Source: Mycobacterium sp. GA-1841 | Lineage (GTDB): Bacteria > Actinomycetota > Actinomycetes > Mycobacteriales > Mycobacteriaceae | Assembly: GCF_001954135.1 (NCBI RefSeq) | Contig: NZ_MBEQ01000017.1 | Coordinates: forward strand, 124,001 to 188,000 | DNA: 64,000 nucleotides | Reading direction: 5' to 3' | Part shown: piece by piece, positions 26,249 through 35,013 of the stretch | Numbering within the stretch: the stretch's first letter is position 1 | How the letters are laid out: each line of letters begins with the position of its first letter | Translations under genes and position numbers: made by a program | The notes under the pieces: model-generated | Databases searched by the model: none | What the model saw: only the letters and a program-made list of their open reading frames with translations | Told to the model about the DNA's origin: nothing

Positions 26249-26266
26249 CCGGACAGCCCTGTCCGG
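26249..26266. promoter_or_regulatory. 18-bp inverted repeat in the divergent ABC-importer promoter region
   Basis: CCGGACAG-CC-CTGTCCGG is perfectly symmetric with a 2-nt centre. It sits 48 bp upstream of the secreted-protein ATG and 66 bp upstream of the binding-protein GTG. It is a good candidate operator for the importer operon. A transcribed hairpin in the leader is the alternative. Confidence 0.45.
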
Positions 26267-26331
26267 GCCCCCGGGGCGGCCCCAGCGGGCGAGCGTATCG
26301 GCGGATCGCCCGCGGTGACCCTGGAGAGATC

Positions 26332-27873
26332 GTGACCACACGACCAGCGGTGAAAGCGTTGGCAGCAGTCCTGGTGTTCGTGCTGGCTGCCTGTTCGGCG
26401 GCATGTTCGACGGGCAGTCGAGTGGACCTCGGCGCCGGATCGTCGGGCAATCTGATCGCGGCGATCGCCGGGGAACCCGACCAACTCGACCCCCATCGCA
26501 CCAGTGCCTACTTCTCCTTCGAGGTGTTGGAGAACGTGTTCGACACGCTCGTCGAACCCGACGAGAACCTGCAGATGCGTCCCGCGCTGGCGCAGTCCTG
26601 GGAAGTCAGCCCCGACCAGCTCGTCTGGACGTTCCACCTGCGCCCCGGCGTGCGCTGGCATGACAGCAGCCCGTTGACCGCCGAGGACGTCGTGTATTCC
26701 TACCGTCGCATCATCGACGAACAGCTGACGAACGTCGACAAGTTCAGTGCGGTCACCGACGTCAGCGCGCCGGATCCGGCCACCGTGCGGATCACGGTCC
26801 GACACCCCACGCCCAACCTCCTGACCAACCTGGGCGGGTTCAAGGGCATGGCGATCGTGCAACGCGCCAACGTCGAGAGCGGCCAGATCGCCACTCATCC
26901 CGTCGGCACCGGCCCGTTCTCGTTCGCCGGACGCAAAAGCGGCGACTCGATCACGCTGAAGGCCAACCCGCAGTACTGGGGCGGCGCGCCCCCGATGTCG
27001 GGGGTGACGTTCCGGTTCATCTCCGAACCGTCCACCGCGCTGTCGGCGTTGCAGGCCGGCGAGATCGACTGGACGGATTCGGTGCCACCGCAGCGCGTCG
27101 CCCAGTTGCGCGACGACGACTCGCTGACGCTGGCGGTCACCCCCGGTAACGACTACTGGTATCTGGCGCTGAACGAGGCCCGCGCACCCTGGAACGATCC
27201 CCGGGTGCGCCAGGCGATCGCGTACGGCATCGACCGTGATGCGATCGCGGCGGCGACAAGCTACCGCACCGCGGCGGTCAACCAGCTGGCCATCCCGCGT
27301 GGCAGCCCCTGGTTCACCGACTACCACCGCTACCGCTATGACCTGGACCAGGCACGGCGGCTGCTCCAGGACGCCGGTGCGGCTCCACGAGATCTCGACA
27401 TGCTGGTCACCAGTGAATACCCGGAGACGGTGACAGCGGCCCAGATCATCGCCGACAACCTTGCGCCCCTTGGCATCACGGTGAACATCCGGACGGTGGA
27501 CTTCGCCACGTGGCTCGACGAACAGAACACCGGCCACTTCGACATGCTGATGATGGGATGGCTGGGCAACATCGACCCGGACGACTTCTACTACGCACAG
27601 CACCACACCGACGGGACCAGCAACGCCCAGAAATTCTCCGATCCCGAGGTCGACCGGCTGCTGGACGCCGGCCGCACCGAGACCGATGTCGCCAACCGAA
27701 AGGACATCTACGCCAAGGCGGCGACCCGGATCGCCGATCAGGTCAGCTACATCTACCTGTACAACCCGTCGGTGATCCAGGCCTGGGCCAACAACTTGTC
27801 GGGTTACCAGGTGCGTCGCGACGGCGCTGTTCGCTTCCGCACCGCCGACCTCGACGGAGGGGAAAACCGGTGA
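26332..27873 (+). CDS. ABC importer substrate-binding lipoprotein (peptide/nickel family)
   Basis: The 513-residue lipoprotein has a signal peptide with lipobox LAAC near residue 20 and a family 5 solute-binding domain. Typical are AIAGEPDQLDPHRTS (about residues 43-57), LAQSWEVSPDQLVWTFHLR (about 84-102), and the Dpp/Opp-type hinge VRQAIAYGIDRDAIAAA near 295-311. It should bind an oligopeptide, nickel chelate or similar ligand outside the membrane. GTG 26332 has a GGAG ribosome site. It starts a six-gene operon in which each stop overlaps or nearly touches the next start. The ligand cannot be read from the sequence. Confidence 0.9.
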   Translation: MTTRPAVKALAAVLVFVLAACSAACSTGSRVDLGAGSSGNLIAAIAGEPDQLDPHRTSAYFSFEVLENVFDTLVEPDENLQMRPALAQSWEVSPDQLVWTFHLRPGVRWHDSSPLTAEDVVYSYRRIIDEQLTNVDKFSAVTDVSAPDPATVRITVRHPTPNLLTNLGGFKGMAIVQRANVESGQIATHPVGTGPFSFAGRKSGDSITLKANPQYWGGAPPMSGVTFRFISEPSTALSALQAGEIDWTDSVPPQRVAQLRDDDSLTLAVTPGNDYWYLALNEARAPWNDPRVRQAIAYGIDRDAIAAATSYRTAAVNQLAIPRGSPWFTDYHRYRYDLDQARRLLQDAGAAPRDLDMLVTSEYPETVTAAQIIADNLAPLGITVNIRTVDFATWLDEQNTGHFDMLMMGWLGNIDPDDFYYAQHHTDGTSNAQKFSDPEVDRLLDAGRTETDVANRKDIYAKAATRIADQVSYIYLYNPSVIQAWANNLSGYQVRRDGAVRFRTADLDGGENR

Positions 27874-28847
27874 ACCTGAGCACATTCCGGGAAAGACACC
27901 CGATCGCCGAGTTCCTCGGCCGGCGGCTGCTGTACTCCGCGGTGGTGCTCATCGGCGTGCTGGTGGTGGTGTTCGCCCTGGTTCACCTGGTCCCCGGCGA
28001 CCCGGTCCGCATCGCGCTGGGCACCCGCTACACCCCGCAGGCCTACGACGCGCTGCGGACGGCCAGCGGCATGGACCGCCCCATCGTCGAGCAGTTCTTC
28101 TCCTACCTCGGCTCGGCGCTGACCGGCGATCTCGGCGTGAGTTTCCGCAACGGCGACCCGGTCACCGTCACGCTGCTGGACCGGCTGCCGGCAACGCTGT
28201 CGCTCGGGGTGGTCGGCATCCTGATCGCGTTGACGCTCGCCGTGCCCGCCGGCATCTTCTCCGCGCTGCGGGAAGGCCGGGTCAGTGACGCCATCGTGCG
28301 GATCGGCAGTCAGTTCGGCGTTTCGGTGCCGGATTTCTGGTTGGGCATCCTGCTGATCGGGCTGTTCGCCTCGACGTTGGGCTGGCTGCCCACCTCGGGC
28401 TACCGGCCGCTGCTGAGCGATCCCGGTGGCTGGTTGCGCCACATCGTCCTGCCGGGGCTGACGGTGGGTCTGGTGGCCGGTGCGATCATGACCCGCTACG
28501 TACGCTCGGCGGTCCTCGAGGTCGCCGCCATGGGCTATGTCCGAACCGCACGGTCGAAGGGGCTGGCGCCACCGGTGGTGACCTTTCGCCACATCGTGCG
28601 CAATGCGTTGCTTCCGGTGTTGACCATCACCGGAATTCAGCTGGCCACGATCCTGGGTGGCGTGATCGTGGTCGAAGTGGTGTTTGCCTGGCCCGGTTTG
28701 GGCCGGTTGGTGTTCAATTCCGTTGCGGCACGGGACTACCCGGTGATCCAGGGCGCGGTGTTGTTGATCGCGGTGCTGTTCTTGCTCATCAATCTGCTGG
28801 TGGATGTCCTGTATGCCCTCGTCGACCCGAGGATCCGGCTGTCATGA
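27870..28847 (+). CDS. ABC importer permease (DppB/OppB type)
   Basis: This 325-residue protein has six predicted membrane helices and the N-terminal GRRLLYSAVVLIGVLVVVF helix of DppB-like permeases. The permease EAA-type loop, ATPase-contact region GYVRTARSKGLAPPVVTFRH, is near residues 218-237. It forms one half of the channel with the following DppC-type gene. GTG 27870 overlaps the binding-protein stop (GTGA). The ATGA overlap with the next gene keeps subunit amounts in step. Confidence 0.9.
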   Translation: MNLSTFRERHPIAEFLGRRLLYSAVVLIGVLVVVFALVHLVPGDPVRIALGTRYTPQAYDALRTASGMDRPIVEQFFSYLGSALTGDLGVSFRNGDPVTVTLLDRLPATLSLGVVGILIALTLAVPAGIFSALREGRVSDAIVRIGSQFGVSVPDFWLGILLIGLFASTLGWLPTSGYRPLLSDPGGWLRHIVLPGLTVGLVAGAIMTRYVRSAVLEVAAMGYVRTARSKGLAPPVVTFRHIVRNALLPVLTITGIQLATILGGVIVVEVVFAWPGLGRLVFNSVAARDYPVIQGAVLLIAVLFLLINLLVDVLYALVDPRIRLS

Positions 28848-29722
28848 CCACCACCCGGAATTCCCGCGTCGCGTCCTGGCGGCTGCTGTTGGCCAATCCG
28901 GTGACAGCGGTCAGTGCCGCCGTGCTGCTCATCGTCGCGGTGGTGGCGCTCACCTCGTCGTGGATCGCCCCGTACGGCATCAACGACATCGACGTGCCCA
29001 CCGCACTTCAGGGCCCGAGCCCAGAGCACTGGTTCGGCACCGACGAGCTCGGCCGGGATGTGTTCTCGCGTGTGCTGGTGGCGATCGCGGCATCGCTTCG
29101 GGTGGCGGTGGTTTCGGTGCTGTTGGCCGCGGTGGCCGGGGTGCTGATCGGCGTGATCGCCGGCTACCGGGGCGGCTGGATCGACACCGTGGTGATGCGC
29201 ATCGTCGACGTCATGTTCGCGTTTCCGGTGCTGCTGCTGGCGTTGGCGATCGTGGCGATTCTGGGTCCGGGCGTCACCACCACGATGTTGGCCATCGGGA
29301 TCGTCTACATCCCGATCTTCGCCCGGGTGGCGCGGGCCTCGGCTCTGGGTGTGCGGGTGGAGCCGTTCGTCGCGGTGTCGCGCAGCATGGGTACCGGCGA
29401 CGGATACATCCTGGCCCGGCACATCCTGCCGAACATCGCCGGGCCGTTGATCGTTCAACTCTCGCTGTCGCTGGCATTCGCGATCCTGGCCGAGGCGGCG
29501 CTGTCCTTTCTGGGGCTGGGTATCCAGCCACCGCAGCCGTCGCTGGGCCGGATGATCTTCGACGCGCAGGGTTTCGTCACCCTGGCCTGGTGGATGGCCG
29601 TGTTCCCGGGCGCGGCGATCTTCGTGATGGTGTTGGCGTTCAACCTGTTCGGCGACGGGCTGCGCGACGTGCTCGATCCCAAGCAGCGCACCGCCATCGA
29701 GGCCAGAAGGGGGCGTGGATGA
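28844..29722 (+). CDS. ABC importer permease (DppC/OppC type)
   Basis: The 292-residue product has the DppC-type N-terminal helix and the conserved LQGPSPEHWFGTDELGRDVFS segment split at about residues 56-76. Five to six membrane helices follow, with the ATPase-contact loop FVAVSRSMGTGDGYILARHI around residues 176-195. It pairs with the DppB-type subunit. Its ATG overlaps the previous stop, and its own stop overlaps the ATPase start (ATGA). Confidence 0.9.
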   Translation: MTTTRNSRVASWRLLLANPVTAVSAAVLLIVAVVALTSSWIAPYGINDIDVPTALQGPSPEHWFGTDELGRDVFSRVLVAIAASLRVAVVSVLLAAVAGVLIGVIAGYRGGWIDTVVMRIVDVMFAFPVLLLALAIVAILGPGVTTTMLAIGIVYIPIFARVARASALGVRVEPFVAVSRSMGTGDGYILARHILPNIAGPLIVQLSLSLAFAILAEAALSFLGLGIQPPQPSLGRMIFDAQGFVTLAWWMAVFPGAAIFVMVLAFNLFGDGLRDVLDPKQRTAIEARRGRG

Positions 29723-31284
29723 ACCAGCCGGTACTCAAGGTCGGCGATCTGCACGTGAGGATCGGCCGCCGCGAGATCGTGCGCGGGGTGTCGTTCGAGG
29801 TGCACCGTGAGCAGACGGTCGGCATCGTGGGCGAGTCGGGTTCGGGCAAATCCATGACCGTGCTGGCCGCCACCGGCCTGCTCGATGCCCCAGGCGCAGT
29901 GGTCACCGGCGACAGCACACTGTCCGGTGGCGCCCGATTGATCGGTGCGTCGGCGCGCACACTACGTACCGTGCACGGCAGCCGGATCGGGTTCGTCTTC
30001 CAGGATCCCGGGACATCGCTGAACCCGCTGCTGACCTTGGAACGCCAGATCACCGAAACGCTTCAGGCCCACCGCAAGTCGACCCGGCGTCAGGCCCGCA
30101 CCCGCGCCGGTGAGCTGCTCGACGCGGTCGGGCTTTCTCCCGATCGGCTCGACGCCTACCCGCACCAACTGTCCGGCGGGCAGCGCCAACGGGTGATGAT
30201 CGCCATCGCGCTGGCCTGCGATCCGGAACTGCTCATCGCCGACGAGCCGACCACCGCCCTCGATGTCACCACCCAGGCCCAGATCATCGAACTGGTCGCC
30301 GCCCTGCAACGGGATTTCGGGACGGCGGTGGTGTGGATCAGCCACGATCTCGGCGTCATCGGGCAGGTGGCCGATGAGGTGACCGTGCTGCGCGACGGCG
30401 AGGTCGTCGAGCAGGCGCCGATCCTCGACGTGTTCGACCGTCCACAACACCCCTACACCCGTGAATTGCTCGAGGCCCGCCCGCTGGTCGACGGCGCCGG
30501 GCCCGATCCCGCCCCGGCTGAATCTCCGGTCATGCTGCAGGTCAACGGAATTGACGTCCGCTACGGTGCGGTGCGCGCCGTCAAGGACGTCTCGTTCGAG
30601 ATCCGGCGGGCCACCACACTCGGGATCGTCGGTGAATCGGGGTCGGGCAAATCGACGGTGGCCGCGGCGCTGACCGGGCTGGCCACCCCGTCGGCGGGCA
30701 CCGCCACGCTCGACGGACTCGACGTCGTCGCCGGTGGGCGTGATGTGCGCCGGCGGATCAGCCTGGTGTTCCAGGACCCGTTCTCCTCGCTCGATCCCCG
30801 TGCCCGGGTCAGCGCCGCGATCGGTGAGCCGCTGCGCGTGCACCGGTTGGCCACAGGGCGTCGCGGCCGCGCCGATCGGATCGCTCAACTCCTCGAAATG
30901 GTCGGCCTGACCGAGGATTTCGCCTCCCGCTATCCCCACGAACTGTCGGGCGGCCAGCGGCAACGGGTCAGCATCGCCCGCGCCCTGGCCACCGAACCCG
31001 ACGTGCTGATCCTCGACGAATCCACGGCGTCACTGGACGTGTCGGTGCAGGCGCGGGTGCTGGACCTGCTGGCGGACCTGCAGCGCGAACTGGGATTGAC
31101 CTACCTGTTCATCGCGCACGATCTGGCGGTGGTGCACCGCATGTGCCACGACGTGCTGGTGATGCGCTCCGGTGAGGTGGTCGAGTACGGCCCGGCCGAG
31201 CGGTTGTTCACTGCCCCTGAGCACGAGTACACCCGCACGCTGCTGGCCGCGATCCCACCGGCGCGCCCGCGTGAGAAGGTCTAA
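29719..31284 (+). CDS. Fused double ATPase of the peptide/nickel ABC importer (DppD-DppF)
   Basis: A 521-residue protein contains two complete ABC ATPase domains. The first has Walker A GESGSGKS at residues 38-45, signature LSGGQ and Walker B LLIADEP. The second has Walker A GESGSGKS at about 305-312, LSGGQ, and LILDES. In most Dpp/Opp systems these are separate DppD and DppF proteins. The fusion is also seen in several actinobacteria. A frame open further upstream overlaps the permease gene and is not used. ATG 29719 overlaps the previous stop. Confidence 0.92.
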   Translation: MNQPVLKVGDLHVRIGRREIVRGVSFEVHREQTVGIVGESGSGKSMTVLAATGLLDAPGAVVTGDSTLSGGARLIGASARTLRTVHGSRIGFVFQDPGTSLNPLLTLERQITETLQAHRKSTRRQARTRAGELLDAVGLSPDRLDAYPHQLSGGQRQRVMIAIALACDPELLIADEPTTALDVTTQAQIIELVAALQRDFGTAVVWISHDLGVIGQVADEVTVLRDGEVVEQAPILDVFDRPQHPYTRELLEARPLVDGAGPDPAPAESPVMLQVNGIDVRYGAVRAVKDVSFEIRRATTLGIVGESGSGKSTVAAALTGLATPSAGTATLDGLDVVAGGRDVRRRISLVFQDPFSSLDPRARVSAAIGEPLRVHRLATGRRGRADRIAQLLEMVGLTEDFASRYPHELSGGQRQRVSIARALATEPDVLILDESTASLDVSVQARVLDLLADLQRELGLTYLFIAHDLAVVHRMCHDVLVMRSGEVVEYGPAERLFTAPEHEYTRTLLAAIPPARPREKV

Positions 31285-31287
31285 CCC

Positions 31288-32028
31288 ATGACTGCACTTG
31301 ATGGAAAGGTCGCGTTGGTCACCGGCGCCTCGTCGGGGCTCGGCGCGGCGGTGGCCCAATTGTTCGCCGCCCGCGGCGCCTCGGTGTTCGGTGTGGCCCG
31401 CGACGCCGAACGGATGGCGACGGTGTTCGACGAGGTGCCGGGCGGCGCCTATGCGTCGGTCGACATCTCGTCGTCGGAGGCCTGCCGCGACGCCGTGGCG
31501 CAGTGCGTCGAGAAGTTCGGCCGCCTCGATGCCCTGATCAACGTGGCGGGTTTTCACCAGATGCGCCGCACCCTTTCCGTGACCGATGACGATTGGGACA
31601 AGGATCTCGCGGTCAACCTCAACGGGCCGTTCTTCCTGTGCCGGGCCGCTCTGCCACATCTGTTGGAAACCGGTGGCAACATCGTCAACGTCGCATCCAT
31701 CGCCGGCATCGAAGGCGAGGTGTATTCGGCGGGGTACTGCGCGGCCAAGCACGGTCTGGTCGGTCTCACCCGCGCTCTGGCCATCGAGTTCACCTCGGAG
31801 CGGCTGCGGGTCAACGCGGTGTGTCCGGGCGGAATGATCACCCCGCAGACCACCGAGTTCGCCGCGCCGGAGGACGCGGACTGGAATCTGATCATGCGGA
31901 TCGCCGCCCCCCGCGGGATGATGGACGTGGCCGATGTCGCCAAGACCATCGCGTTTCTGGCCAGTGACGACGCGGCCGCCGTGCACGGCGCGGTCTACAT
32001 CGTCGATGCCGGGAAGACGGCGGGATGA
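31288..32028 (+). CDS. Short-chain dehydrogenase in the ABC importer operon
   Basis: This 246-residue SDR has TGASSGLGAAV at about residues 12-22, NVAGFHQMRR replacing the usual NNAG, and YCAAKHGLVGL as catalytic YxxxK near 152-162. It starts 3 bp after the ATPase stop and overlaps the next gene by ATGA, so it is made together with the importer. It may reduce or oxidise the imported compound. The substitution of Val for Asn in NxAG is mild. Substrate and cofactor are unknown. Confidence 0.87.
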   Translation: MTALDGKVALVTGASSGLGAAVAQLFAARGASVFGVARDAERMATVFDEVPGGAYASVDISSSEACRDAVAQCVEKFGRLDALINVAGFHQMRRTLSVTDDDWDKDLAVNLNGPFFLCRAALPHLLETGGNIVNVASIAGIEGEVYSAGYCAAKHGLVGLTRALAIEFTSERLRVNAVCPGGMITPQTTEFAAPEDADWNLIMRIAAPRGMMDVADVAKTIAFLASDDAAAVHGAVYIVDAGKTAG

Positions 32029-32405
32029 GCGCCATCGCCGGTTCGCGGGCGACGCATCACAGTGTGGCAGTCGCCGGATCGGCGGCCACCGCATCCAGTG
32101 TCGCGGTGGCCGGTTCGGCTGCGACAGTCTCCAGCATCGCGGTGGCGGGCTCGGCGGCCACCGCGTCCAGCGCCGTGGTGGCCGGCTCGGCGGCCACGGC
32201 CGGCAGCGCCGTGATCGCCGGAAGTGCGCTCACCGCACTGTCTTTCGCGATGCTGAACTGCCTGGCCTGTATCGGCTGCTTCGCATGTCTGCGGTGTGTG
32301 GGCTGTGTGGGTTGTGCTCGCTGCCGCGACTGCGTCGGATGCGTGGGCTGCTACAACTGCTCGGGTCTGCGCAACGCGCGCGGTCTGCGCAACGTGCACG
32401 TTTGA
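32025..32405 (+). CDS. Two-part repeat protein: six AGSxAT 12-mers and a 12-cysteine CxxC ladder
   Basis: This 126-residue protein is unlike its neighbours. Residues 1-72 hold six 12-residue repeats with core AGSxxT (starting at residues 5, 17, 29, 41, 53, 65). Residues 79-112 have a cysteine at every third position: 79, 82, 85 and so on to 112, twelve in all, mostly separated by VG, xA or R-containing pairs. The tail has two GLRN units (114-117 and 120-123). Codons differ between repeats, so the pattern is held at protein level. ATG 32025 overlaps the SDR stop, tying it to the importer operon. There is no signal peptide. It may form a narrow solenoid or bind metal or an Fe-S cluster. I do not recognise the family. 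Confidence 0.75.
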   Translation: MSAIAGSRATHHSVAVAGSAATASSVAVAGSAATVSSIAVAGSAATASSAVVAGSAATAGSAVIAGSALTALSFAMLNCLACIGCFACLRCVGCVGCARCRDCVGCVGCYNCSGLRNARGLRNVHV

Positions 32406-32409
32406 GGCA

Positions 32410-33243
32410 CTAACCGCCCGGCACCACCAGCACGGGCCGGTAGGTGCGTTGCAGCGTCGTGCTCGCCACGCTGCCCAGCAGTACCTTCTTCAGCCCGGAC
32501 CGGCCCCGTGAACCCACCGCCACCACGGCGGCCCGCTGTTCGTCGGCGAAAGCCACGAGAGCGTCGGCGGTGGCTCCGGCGCCGGACCCGCGGAACCGGG
32601 GCACCCGTTGTGCCCCCTCGACCGCACTGTCCTCGGTGCCGTCGTCGGTGCCGTCTTGGACGGCCACCGCGATCACCTCGCGGTCGGTGAACAGGCCTCG
32701 GGCCACCGCCAGCGCGTGATCGGAACCGGCGGAGCCGTCGACGCCGACCACCACGGGACCATGGGCCACCGCGTCGTACTCGGCGGTGATCATGGTCTGC
32801 GACACCACGAGCACCGGGCGAGATGAGTGGTGTACCACCAGATCTGACACGCTGCCCAGCTTCGAGTCGGCCGCGCCGAGCCCGCGGGCACCGACGATCA
32901 GGACGTCGGGTGCGATCTGCTCGGCCACCTGGGCCAGCCCCAGGCCCTCCCCCGCCCAGGTGCGTTTGACCAGTGCCTCACCTTGCCAACCGGCGGCGCG
33001 GGCCAGGGTCACGCCGGTCTCGACCACTCGGGCGGCCTCGTGATCGCTTTCGGTGTCCACGAGATCGATCAGCTCGTCGACGTTGCGCGCCGAGTGGCGC
33101 AACCGGGCACGCAACCCTTTGCTGCCGAACGGCGGTGTGCACAGATAGACGACGACCGCCTCGGCCGCCGGGAACAGCACGGCGCCATTGCTGATCGCCG
33201 CATTGGCCGCGAGCGACCCGTCATAGCCGAGCACTACCTTCAT
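32410..33243 (-). CDS. Tandem universal stress protein
   Basis: The 277-residue protein has two UspA domains, residues 1-140 and 145-277. The ATP-binding GxxG(9)GS/T motif is recognisable in the first as VGARGLGAADSKLGSVS and in the second as VGSRGRSGLKKVLLGSVAS. Each domain starts with a beta strand followed by DGS. Such proteins bind ATP in mycobacteria and are often induced by hypoxia through DosR. I found no clear DosR box in the 78 bp upstream. It converges on the cysteine-ladder gene with 4 bp between stops. Confidence 0.9.
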   Translation of the reverse strand: MKVVLGYDGSLAANAAISNGAVLFPAAEAVVVYLCTPPFGSKGLRARLRHSARNVDELIDLVDTESDHEAARVVETGVTLARAAGWQGEALVKRTWAGEGLGLAQVAEQIAPDVLIVGARGLGAADSKLGSVSDLVVHHSSRPVLVVSQTMITAEYDAVAHGPVVVGVDGSAGSDHALAVARGLFTDREVIAVAVQDGTDDGTEDSAVEGAQRVPRFRGSGAGATADALVAFADEQRAAVVAVGSRGRSGLKKVLLGSVASTTLQRTYRPVLVVPGG

Positions 33244-33321
33244 CTGCGTCCCCTGTCCCGTTGCGTTCGGTTCCAGCCTAAAGGGATCGGTTACCAGCGC
33301 GATTTTCGAATTCGGACAATG

Positions 33322-34890
33322 TCAGCGCTCGCCGTACGCCAGCGGCGGCTCAGACGAGTCGACATGCCCATAGCTGCTGATGGTCAGCCCGTCAGGGCCC
33401 ACCTCGTAGCGCGCGCCGTCGGCCGGATTGACCGCCACGAAGCCGTCACCCGAGCGCTGGGCGGTCGGAATCTGCAAGTTCGCACCGTCGCTGAGCCGCT
33501 CGCCGCGGTAGGAGAAACTGTCCGGACCGTTCTGACAGATCACCGCCAATGAGGATTCGGTACGGATCACCGCCGCCGGGGTACTGCCTTCGGGGCAGCG
33601 CGCGGTGTGGCCGACGAAACCCTGCTCATCGGTGCCGCTGACACCGGCCGTCGCCGACCCGCTCGAGGTCGTGGTCGGCGCCGCAGAGGTTTCGCTCGGT
33701 GGGTTCGGCGGGCTGAGCGTCTCCCGCGTCGAGGCACCGTCGCCTCCGCTGGCCAAAAAGGCCGCCAGCACCGCGGCGATGCCGAGCAGCACCACCGACA
33801 CCAGGATCAGGGTGAGCTGGGCGCGGCTGAGCCGCGGTTTGCCCGCCGATTTGCGTACCGGTGCCGGGGCCTGCGGCGGTGTGGGCGGGTACGGGGTGTA
33901 GCCGGTGTGGTCGGGGTTGGGGTAGATCGACGAGAATTCGCGAGTACCCGGCGGTTGAGCCGGCGGCACTGCGCGGGGCGGTGGCGTGGGCCGGGGTGTC
34001 ACCGCGGGGGCGGCCGGTAGAACCGGTGCACTCTCCACCGCCGGCGCCGCACCGGGGGTCAAGGCGGCCCGGGCCGCCTTGGCCAACTCCCCCGCGCTGC
34101 CATAGCGGTGCCCGGCGTCCTTGGCCATGCCCTTGGCCACCACGTCGTCGAACGCGCGCGGTATGCCGCGGCGCATGATGCTGGGCCGCGGCGGCGGGGA
34201 GAACATGTGCGCGCTCATCAATTGGCGCAGGTCACCGGTCTCGAACGGCGGCCGTCCGACCAGCATTTCGTAGAGCAGACAGGTGAGTGCATAGACATCG
34301 GCGGCCGGTCCGACCGTGCCGCCGGAGAACCGCTCGGGCGCCATATAGGCGCTGGACCCGATCAGCACGCCCGTCATCGTCACGCTGGCCTCACCGCCGA
34401 TGTGGGCGATGCCGAAATCGACGAGGTAGGCGAAGTCGTCGGCCGTCAGCAGCACGTTCTCCGGCTTGATGTCGCGGTGCACCAGGCCGTCGGCGTGCGC
34501 GGCGTCCAACGCCGCGGCCACCTGACCCACGATCGAGGTGGCGCGCGACGGATCCAGCGGGCCGTTGGTCCGCAACAGCTCCTTGACGCTGGCGCCCTCG
34601 ACCAGGCGCATGTCGATGAACAGCACTCCGTCGATCTCGCCGAAATCGTGCACCGGGATCACGTGCGGTTCCTGCAGCCGCGCCGCCACCCGGGACTCCC
34701 GCCGGAACCGCTCCTGGAAGCTCGGGTCGGCGGCGATCTCGGTGCGCAGTAATTTGACCGCCACCATGCGTTCCTTGACCGTGTCGTAGGCCCGGAAGAC
34801 CTCCCCCATGCCACCGACACCGATCAGCGACTTCAGTTCGTACGGTCCGAACCGGGTGCCGAGGCGCGAGGCACCGGGAGGCGGGGTCAT
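33322..34890 (-). CDS. Membrane Ser/Thr protein kinase (PknE/PknF-like)
   Basis: This 522-residue protein is a eukaryotic-type kinase. The N-terminal kinase domain (about residues 14-275) has the glycine loop GVGGMGEV, catalytic lysine K46, HRD at 138-140 and DFG at 158-160. A Pro-rich juxtamembrane region, one membrane helix near residues 375-395 and a roughly 125-residue extracellular domain follow. It would phosphorylate proteins in response to an external signal. The kinase part looks most like PknE of M. tuberculosis, but the outer domain is not the thioredoxin-like one I expect there, so I give no symbol. ATG 34890 has an AAAGGA ribosome site. Confidence 0.9.
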   Translation of the reverse strand: MTPPPGASRLGTRFGPYELKSLIGVGGMGEVFRAYDTVKERMVAVKLLRTEIAADPSFQERFRRESRVAARLQEPHVIPVHDFGEIDGVLFIDMRLVEGASVKELLRTNGPLDPSRATSIVGQVAAALDAAHADGLVHRDIKPENVLLTADDFAYLVDFGIAHIGGEASVTMTGVLIGSSAYMAPERFSGGTVGPAADVYALTCLLYEMLVGRPPFETGDLRQLMSAHMFSPPPRPSIMRRGIPRAFDDVVAKGMAKDAGHRYGSAGELAKAARAALTPGAAPAVESAPVLPAAPAVTPRPTPPPRAVPPAQPPGTREFSSIYPNPDHTGYTPYPPTPPQAPAPVRKSAGKPRLSRAQLTLILVSVVLLGIAAVLAAFLASGGDGASTRETLSPPNPPSETSAAPTTTSSGSATAGVSGTDEQGFVGHTARCPEGSTPAAVIRTESSLAVICQNGPDSFSYRGERLSDGANLQIPTAQRSGDGFVAVNPADGARYEVGPDGLTISSYGHVDSSEPPLAYGER

Positions 34891-35013
34891 TTCACGATCC
34901 TTTCCGGTGGCACCAAGCCCCCGACAAGGCGCGCACATCTGGAGTCCGACTGATCTCGGTGACGAGGATAGTTCGACTCCGGCCCGGTCCGCCCGACCCG
35001 ACGCCCCGCGACG

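Noticed and set aside
28804-29718. N-terminal extension of the double ATPase over the DppC gene
   Set aside because: The ATPase begins naturally at ATG 29719 with an ATGA overlap. The upstream part is another frame of the permease gene.
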